NCBI GenBank assembly: GCA_937894105.1
Contig: CALCTI010000656.1
Location: 1-17,567, forward strand
Origin: an uncultured cyanobacterium
GTDB lineage: Bacteria > Cyanobacteriota > Cyanobacteriia > CACIAM-69d
Length of the DNA stretch: 17,567 bases
Direction: 5' to 3'
Every line of letters begins with the position of its first letter. Positions within the stretch are counted from its first letter, which is position 1. Both the position numbers and the translations under genes were made by a program. Of this stretch, positions 14,108 through 17,567 are shown one piece after another. The notes beneath the pieces are model-generated. The model was not told the DNA's origin and made no database searches. It saw only the letters and a list, made by a program, of their open reading frames with translations.

Positions 14108-14701
14108 ATGGCTCCCTCCCCCTTCAGCAAATCCCTAACCACCCTCGCCGCCTATCTGGCGGGGGAATTTGACAACCAAGCCCAAGCCCGTGAGGAACCG
14201 GTGTGGTACGTGCCCGTGCGTCTGTGGCATTGTCCCCTGGGGATTTGGCGCGATCGCGGTTTTGCCTTTTATGCGGAACAATCCAACGCCCTGAAGCTAG
14301 ACCAGCCGTATCGTCCTCGGGTCTTTTTGCTGTCCGAGACCGCGGGACAAATACAGGTGGACTATTATCAAATTACCGACGCAGCAACGGTGCGGGGTGG
14401 GGGGCGATCGCCAGCACTTCTCAGCGCCTTAACCCCCAAAGACTTAACTCCCTTACCGGGCTGCACCTTAACCGTCACCCATCCCGCCGCCGAAAAATTC
14501 TCCGCTCGCCCCAACCCCCACAGCAAATGCCAATTACCCGTAGACGGAACCGTCCGCCAAGTGTCCCTTGGTTTTGACGCCGAGCCCAAAGCCCTACAAA
14601 CCCACGACAAAGGCATCAACCCTGAAACGGGACAGGCAATTTGGGGCGCCCTAATGGGCCCCTACTGCTACCAAAAAATTTCAACCTACGCTCTGATCTA
14701 G
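14108..14701 (+). CDS. cpcT: CpcT/CpeT-type phycobiliprotein chromophore lyase
   Basis: CpcT attaches phycocyanobilin to Cys153 of the phycocyanin beta subunit (and the equivalent site of phycoerythrocyanin); related CpeT proteins act on phycoerythrin. The 197-residue product has the family features: LTTLAAYLAGEFDNQAQA at the start, then a beta-rich body with FAFYAEQSNALKLDQPYRPRVF, TVTHPAAEKFSA and the closing segment TGQAIWGALMGPYCYQK. These form the lipocalin-like barrel that binds the bilin. I favour the CpcT assignment from overall likeness, but cannot separate CpcT from CpeT paralogues by eye. The gene starts 16 nt after rsmB without a clear ribosome site and is probably translated from the same transcript. 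No phycocyanin gene is in the window; the linker at 1238-3082 is the only other phycobilisome gene. Confidence 0.88.
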   Translation: MAPSPFSKSLTTLAAYLAGEFDNQAQAREEPVWYVPVRLWHCPLGIWRDRGFAFYAEQSNALKLDQPYRPRVFLLSETAGQIQVDYYQITDAATVRGGGRSPALLSALTPKDLTPLPGCTLTVTHPAAEKFSARPNPHSKCQLPVDGTVRQVSLGFDAEPKALQTHDKGINPETGQAIWGALMGPYCYQKISTYALI

Positions 14702-14766
14702 CCCAGCCTCCTGACTCCATTCGCTGCACCCGCCGGTACCCGAATCACTTTCAAGTCAGCGTCACC

Positions 14767-15126
14767 TTAGCTAACGGCGCTGCGAGGATTACCTTCAAGG
14801 GCTTCCTCTTCCGTATCGCAAATTTCAAATACGGAATCCATCATGGTCACTTCAAATACCAGCTTCGACTCAGGGTGCACATTACACAGCCGGAAACTGC
14901 CCCCTTCCTTGTCCGCGTCTCGCATACCTGCCACCAGCGCGGTCAAACCCGAACTGTCAATAAACCCAACCTCGCTCAGATTCACAACCACGTGAGGGCT
15001 CAGCTTGGAAATACATTCCTGCAACTTTAGGCGAAACTGCCATGCCGTCGCGATATCCAAGCGTCCCGACGGACTAAGGACAATGACAGTGACATTATCT
15101 TTCGTCGTATAGGTCTTTTGCTTCAT
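14767..15126 (-). CDS. STAS-domain anti-sigma-factor antagonist (SpoIIAA-like)
   Basis: A single STAS domain of 119 residues. In the family, the unphosphorylated antagonist binds a serine kinase or anti-sigma factor and frees the partner; phosphorylation of a conserved Ser switches it off. The site is Ser58 in VGFIDSSGLTALVAG (52-66), preceded by the beta strand HVVVNLSEV. The N-terminal strand VTVIVLSPSGRLD and the linker to DKEGGSFRLCNVHPESKLVFEV also fit. The last 15 residues are polar and unrelated to the fold. No kinase, phosphatase or sigma gene is next to it, so the partner is unknown. The gene converges on cpcT with 65 nt between the stops; I saw no strong terminator there. The start at 15126 has no clear ribosome site. 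Confidence 0.9.
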   Translation of the reverse strand: MKQKTYTTKDNVTVIVLSPSGRLDIATAWQFRLKLQECISKLSPHVVVNLSEVGFIDSSGLTALVAGMRDADKEGGSFRLCNVHPESKLVFEVTMMDSVFEICDTEEEALEGNPRSAVS

Positions 15127-15828
15127 GGTGAATCGTGGTTGTGCCTTCGTAGGGCTAAAAACAAGTTACAGAGAGTGATGAAGGCAAATTAAGGATTAGC
15201 GCCTCTAATATGCTTTCCGACAGTCCGAAGGCGCGAGCGGGCAATCGCTACTGTCAAACATTACATCAGTTTTAAAAGGATCAGCAGTCACTGCCAAATT
15301 TCTTGTGACAAGGTAAGTGCCTAAACGAAATATACCAGGTGTTATCACGTAACCCTTGCTATGGGGCGAATATCAAATATATTAGTTGCGAATCATACCT
15401 TAATTGAGGGTTAGAGGGACACAGTAGGCGATGCTTCCACCTCCACGATGAGGGTTCAAATATTGTGGTTGCTTTCGATTTTGGTCGCTTTCGGCTGCCA
15501 GATACAGCAGCTCAACCAATCTCCAGAACTGATTTTGTAAACCTGCACTGTGGACCGCCGTTTAATAATGGCTCAATGCGTTCCTAATCCGTGTCACAGT
15601 CCCTTATACATCTAGCTTACCCTGATTTATTAAGCCTAGTATAGTCGACTTATCCCCAAGGAAAGAGTGGAGAAATAATCCATCATGCCCTTGTAAAGCA
15701 AGCAACAAAGTGAATTGTCATACTTTGCAGTCCTTGGAATATAGTGGCTATCCCACAGCAGATATGCCGGAACCGGGTGCCCAACCGTGTTAAAAGCCGC
15801 CAGCAACCATTGCGCCTTCTTTCTTGAC
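15127..15828. other. 702-nt intergenic region, no gene identified with confidence
   Basis: This is the longest stretch without a clear gene. It must contain the STAS promoter (its 5' untranslated part carries TGCCTTC/GAAGGCA at 15142-15148 and 15180-15186) and the end of the hemF transcript. I looked for tRNA, 6S RNA, RNase P RNA, SRP RNA and tmRNA features and recognised none. A GGGTTCAAAT near 15451 looks like a T-loop but lacks the rest of a tRNA. A 30-codon lipoprotein-like frame at 15448-15540 is listed separately. A TTG-started 66-codon frame (15636-15836, - strand) overlaps the hemF stop and is not called. Confidence 0.5.
15448..15540 (+). CDS. Possible 30-residue lipoprotein-like peptide or truncated gene start
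   Basis: The ATG-started frame MRVQILWLLSILVAFGC continues for 13 polar residues to TAA. An Arg at position 2, a hydrophobic core of about 12 residues and VAFGC at the end fit the bacterial prolipoprotein pattern (small residue then Cys17). The whole is too short for a normal lipoprotein, so it is either a tiny lipopeptide, the remnant of a truncated gene, or chance. The ATG overlaps the TGA of a six-codon upstream frame (15431-15451), an arrangement like a leader peptide. No Shine-Dalgarno sequence is visible. Confidence 0.2.
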   Translation: MRVQILWLLSILVAFGCQIQQLNQSPELIL

Positions 15829-16848
15829 CTATCCAAGCCAGTTCTGGGGCTTGAGGTAGGTATCGTAAAGTTCTGCTTCGCGGGTGTTGGGTTCCGGAGT
15901 GTAGCCGTATTCCCAGCGCACCATGGGTGGCAGGGACATTAGGATAGATTCAGTGCGACCGTTGGTTTGCAAACCAAAGATGGTTCCCCGGTCATATACC
16001 AGGTTGAATTCCACGTAGCGTCCCCGGCGATATAGCTGGAAATTGCGCTCGCGATCGCCATAGGACGTATCCTTACGCTTCTCCACAATGGGGACGTAGG
16101 CGGGCAAAAACGCACGACCACAGTCCTGAATAAAGGCAAACAATTGCTCCCAGTTACGGTAGTCGAGCTTGGGAACGGTGCGGCTGTATTCTGCCGCACC
16201 GCCTTCGGGATCGGGACCACAGTAAAGCTGGTCGTTAATGCCGTCTTGGTAGTCAAAAAAGATACCGCCAACCCCACGGGTTTCGCCCCGATGCTTCAGG
16301 TAAAAATACTCGTCACACCAGCGCTTAAACACGTTGTAGTATTCGCCGTGGTGTTGATCGCAGGCGTTTTTCAAGGTGCGGTGGAAGTTTTCCACGTCTT
16401 CGCGCACGGGATAGTAAGGAGTCAAGTCAATGCCGCCGCCAAACCACCATACGGGTCCCGCTTCAAAGTAGCGGTAGTTCAAATGCACCGTGGGAATGTG
16501 GGGATTTTTCGGGTGCAGCACCATGGAGGTGCCGGTGGCGTAGAACTGGTGACCTTTGGCTTCGGGGCGCTGGCTGAGAATTGACGGCGGTAAGCGATCG
16601 CCCCACACCTCAGAAAAATTCACGCCGCCCTGTTCAAAAATATTGCCGTCGCGCATCACCCGCGATCGCCCGCCGCCGCCTTCGGGGCGGTCCCAGGCAT
16701 CCTGTTTAAAGTCACCGCCCCCATCGGCTCCCAGCAACCCTTCACAAATTTCATCTTGAATTTGGCGCATCCACTGACCAACGCGCTCCCGAGAATCCTT
16801 GGGGGGAGCAGTGGAAGTAGTTTTAGAAGGAGTAGCAAATGCCGTCAT
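15829..16848 (-). CDS. hemF: Oxygen-dependent coproporphyrinogen III oxidase
   Basis: HemF carries out the aerobic oxidative decarboxylation of coproporphyrinogen III to protoporphyrinogen IX, on the path to haem, chlorophyll and bilins. The sequence shows the full set of family blocks: FEQGGVNFSEVWG (71-83), GTSMVLHPKNPHIPTVHLNY (106-125), WWFGGGIDLTPYYP (134-147), KHRGETRGVGGIFFDY (185-200) and, near the end, RGRYVEFNLVYDRGTIFGL with GRTESILMSLPP. The length of 339 residues is normal; the first 20 residues are a Thr/Pro-rich extension. An AGAGAG about 15 nt before ATG 16848 is a possible ribosome site. The upstream region holds a palindrome and degenerate repeats. It is divergent from the Mrp gene across 434 nt. 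No anaerobic hemN is in the window. Confidence 0.96.
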   Translation of the reverse strand: MTAFATPSKTTSTAPPKDSRERVGQWMRQIQDEICEGLLGADGGGDFKQDAWDRPEGGGGRSRVMRDGNIFEQGGVNFSEVWGDRLPPSILSQRPEAKGHQFYATGTSMVLHPKNPHIPTVHLNYRYFEAGPVWWFGGGIDLTPYYPVREDVENFHRTLKNACDQHHGEYYNVFKRWCDEYFYLKHRGETRGVGGIFFDYQDGINDQLYCGPDPEGGAAEYSRTVPKLDYRNWEQLFAFIQDCGRAFLPAYVPIVEKRKDTSYGDRERNFQLYRRGRYVEFNLVYDRGTIFGLQTNGRTESILMSLPPMVRWEYGYTPEPNTREAELYDTYLKPQNWLG

Positions 16849-16884
16849 ACTTCGTGTTTCTCTCTAAACGGTCGTTTTAAAGCT

Positions 16885-16901
16885 CGGATTTTTTAAATCC
16901 G
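16885..16901. promoter_or_regulatory. Palindrome upstream of hemF, possible operator
   Basis: CGGATTT and AAATCCG form a perfect 7-bp inverted repeat around TTT, 37-53 nt before the hemF start codon, where a promoter-proximal operator would lie. On the + strand CGGAAAA follows immediately. Which regulator, if any, binds is unknown. Confidence 0.4.
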
Positions 16902-16975
16902 GAAAACTTAATACCCCGGAAACCTTCATCTCGGAAGACTTAACCTCGGAGGACTTAATCCCGGAAAGTATGGAG
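16900..16975. repeat. Degenerate 15-bp tandem repeats upstream of hemF
   Basis: About five imperfect units of the type CGGAAGACTTAACCT follow one another: CGGAAAACTTAATAC, CGGAAACCTTCATCT, CGGAAGACTTAACCT, CGGAGGACTTAATCC and CGGAAAGTATGG, with one or two extra C between the first units. They follow directly on the palindrome at 16885-16901. Confidence 0.7.
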
Positions 16976-17282
16976 CGCTGACGTGGGCGCGCGCCGGGTT
17001 TTTAGTTCGCTTTAGCCTACCGCGATCGCCCAAAGGAGAATCGCCCCCATCTACGGAACTTAATAAAGCGATAAAAAATTCTGGCGATCCGTCAGCGCTT
17101 TATCCCGAACTCCCTCTGGGTCTACTCCACAGCTTTTGAAACTCCGTGAAAATTCCTTAATACAAGGAGAAGCCAGGAGAAAGCGAGGGAAAAATCCCCC
17201 ATCCCTCCCAAGAGCGACCAAAACTCCAATAAACTTTTATTAACCCGATCAAATTCCTCCGACCTTTCCCAGCGTTCCTGTT

Positions 17283-17567
17283 ATGACCAGCGCCCCCAAT
17301 TCCAGCGCGTCCCCCAGCGCCCTAACCCCCGAGGATGTGATCGAAGCCCTGCGCCCGGTGCAAGATCCAGAACGGGAAGAAAGTTTAGTTGACCTCGATA
17401 TGATCCGCAACGTGATTGTGCGCAATGGCGATATTACCTTTACGTTGGTGCTGCCAGCGGCGGGCTGTCCCCTGCGCGGGCTGATTGTGGATGACTGTAA
17501 GCGGGCCATTCGAAAAACGTTGGAAGGGGTCCAGTCAGTGGATGTGATCGTTACCACCGACACGCCG
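17283..17567 (+). CDS. Mrp/ApbC-family Fe-S cluster carrier ATPase, 5' part only
   Basis: Ninety-five codons from ATG 17283 run off the window. After a Ser/Pro/Ala-rich leader (1-14) comes an MIP18/DUF59 domain (about 15-92). LTPEDVIEALRPVQDPERE, SLVDLDMI, FTLVLPAAGCPLRGLIVDDC and a basic helix leading to VDVIVTT are typical of the N-terminal domain of Mrp/ApbC proteins. These bind an Fe-S cluster and pass it to target enzymes; the P-loop ATPase domain would follow outside the window. A free-standing MIP18 protein cannot be ruled out without the rest, but the sequence style fits Mrp. No Shine-Dalgarno sequence is seen; the ATG is chosen because it is the first one giving the full domain. Confidence 0.88.
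   Translation, partial: MTSAPNSSASPSALTPEDVIEALRPVQDPEREESLVDLDMIRNVIVRNGDITFTLVLPAAGCPLRGLIVDDCKRAIRKTLEGVQSVDVIVTTDTP

Larger units (their letters stand above)
16849..17282. other. Divergent intergenic region between hemF and the Mrp gene, 434 nt
   Basis: Contents: the palindrome and 15-bp degenerate repeats near hemF, a GC-rich GCGCGCGCCGGG (about 16987-16998), one HIP1 site (near 17021) and an AT-rich tract towards the Mrp start (17221-17282). No ORF or RNA gene was recognised. Its length exceeds what two simple promoters need, but I see no further feature. Confidence 0.5.

Noticed and set aside
15440..15475. Possible tRNA because of GAGGGTTCAAAT
   Set aside because: No acceptor, D or anticodon stems can be drawn around it.
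15636..15836. 66-codon TTG-started - strand frame just after hemF
   Set aside because: It overlaps the hemF stop, uses a rare start without a ribosome site and resembles no family.
17249..17563. 104-codon - strand frame at the right edge
   Set aside because: It is antisense to a well-recognised MIP18/Mrp N-terminal domain.

Overview
The window looks like chromosomal DNA of a phycobilisome-containing cyanobacterium. The palindrome GCGATCGC (the HIP1 octamer typical of cyanobacteria) recurs throughout. It encodes a phycobilisome linker and a CpcT-type phycobilin lyase, a CAAD/CURT1-type thylakoid protein, the ThiE form with a cyanobacterial N-terminal extension, and a fused sterol-desaturase/short-chain-dehydrogenase protein. 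I cannot name the genus.

Region 1 (1-4765, + strand) is an accessory, rearranged block. It starts with the 3' part of a gene for a Gly/Ser-rich CAP (SCP/PR-1-like) protein whose frame is broken just inside the window. Next is a 614-residue phycobilisome linker made of two nearly identical 255-residue units (540 nt exactly identical, period 765 nt). A patch of small repeats follows: a 12-bp tandem repeat, a palindrome and a roughly 130-bp MITE-like element with 17-bp perfect terminal inverted repeats and CTCAG on both sides. Then come a promoterless fragment of the 3' end of a CAP gene with its terminator, and an intact gene fusing three DUF5648-like repeats to a CAP domain.

Region 2 (4766-10144) holds ordinary genes. 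On the - strand are the fused desaturase/dehydrogenase and a Deg/HtrA serine protease, with rsmI (16S rRNA C1402 2'-O-methylation) divergent on the + strand. rsmI converges on and overlaps the thiamine-phosphate synthase gene, whose last codons are a 15-bp tandem repeat. A 460-nt gene-poor stretch with inverted repeats follows.

Region 3 (10145-15126) has the CAAD protein with a strong terminator, then an RqcH/NFACT ribosome-rescue gene (-) divergent from rsmB (16S rRNA m5C967). rsmB is followed after 16 nt by the cpcT-like lyase, which converges on a STAS-domain anti-sigma-factor antagonist. Three genes here and in region 2 (rsmI, rsmB, rqcH) act on the ribosome.

Region 4 (15127-17567) is a 700-nt gap with little in it, hemF (aerobic coproporphyrinogen III oxidase, - strand), a 434-nt intergenic region with 15-bp degenerate repeats and a palindrome, and the first 95 codons of an Mrp/ApbC-type Fe-S ATPase that runs off the end. 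HemF supplies the protoporphyrin branch from which haem, chlorophyll and the phycocyanobilin handled by the lyase are made.

I did not find a clear new multi-gene system. The most unusual items are the internally duplicated linker, the CAP fragments around it with a frameshift at a repeat, and the MITE-like element.
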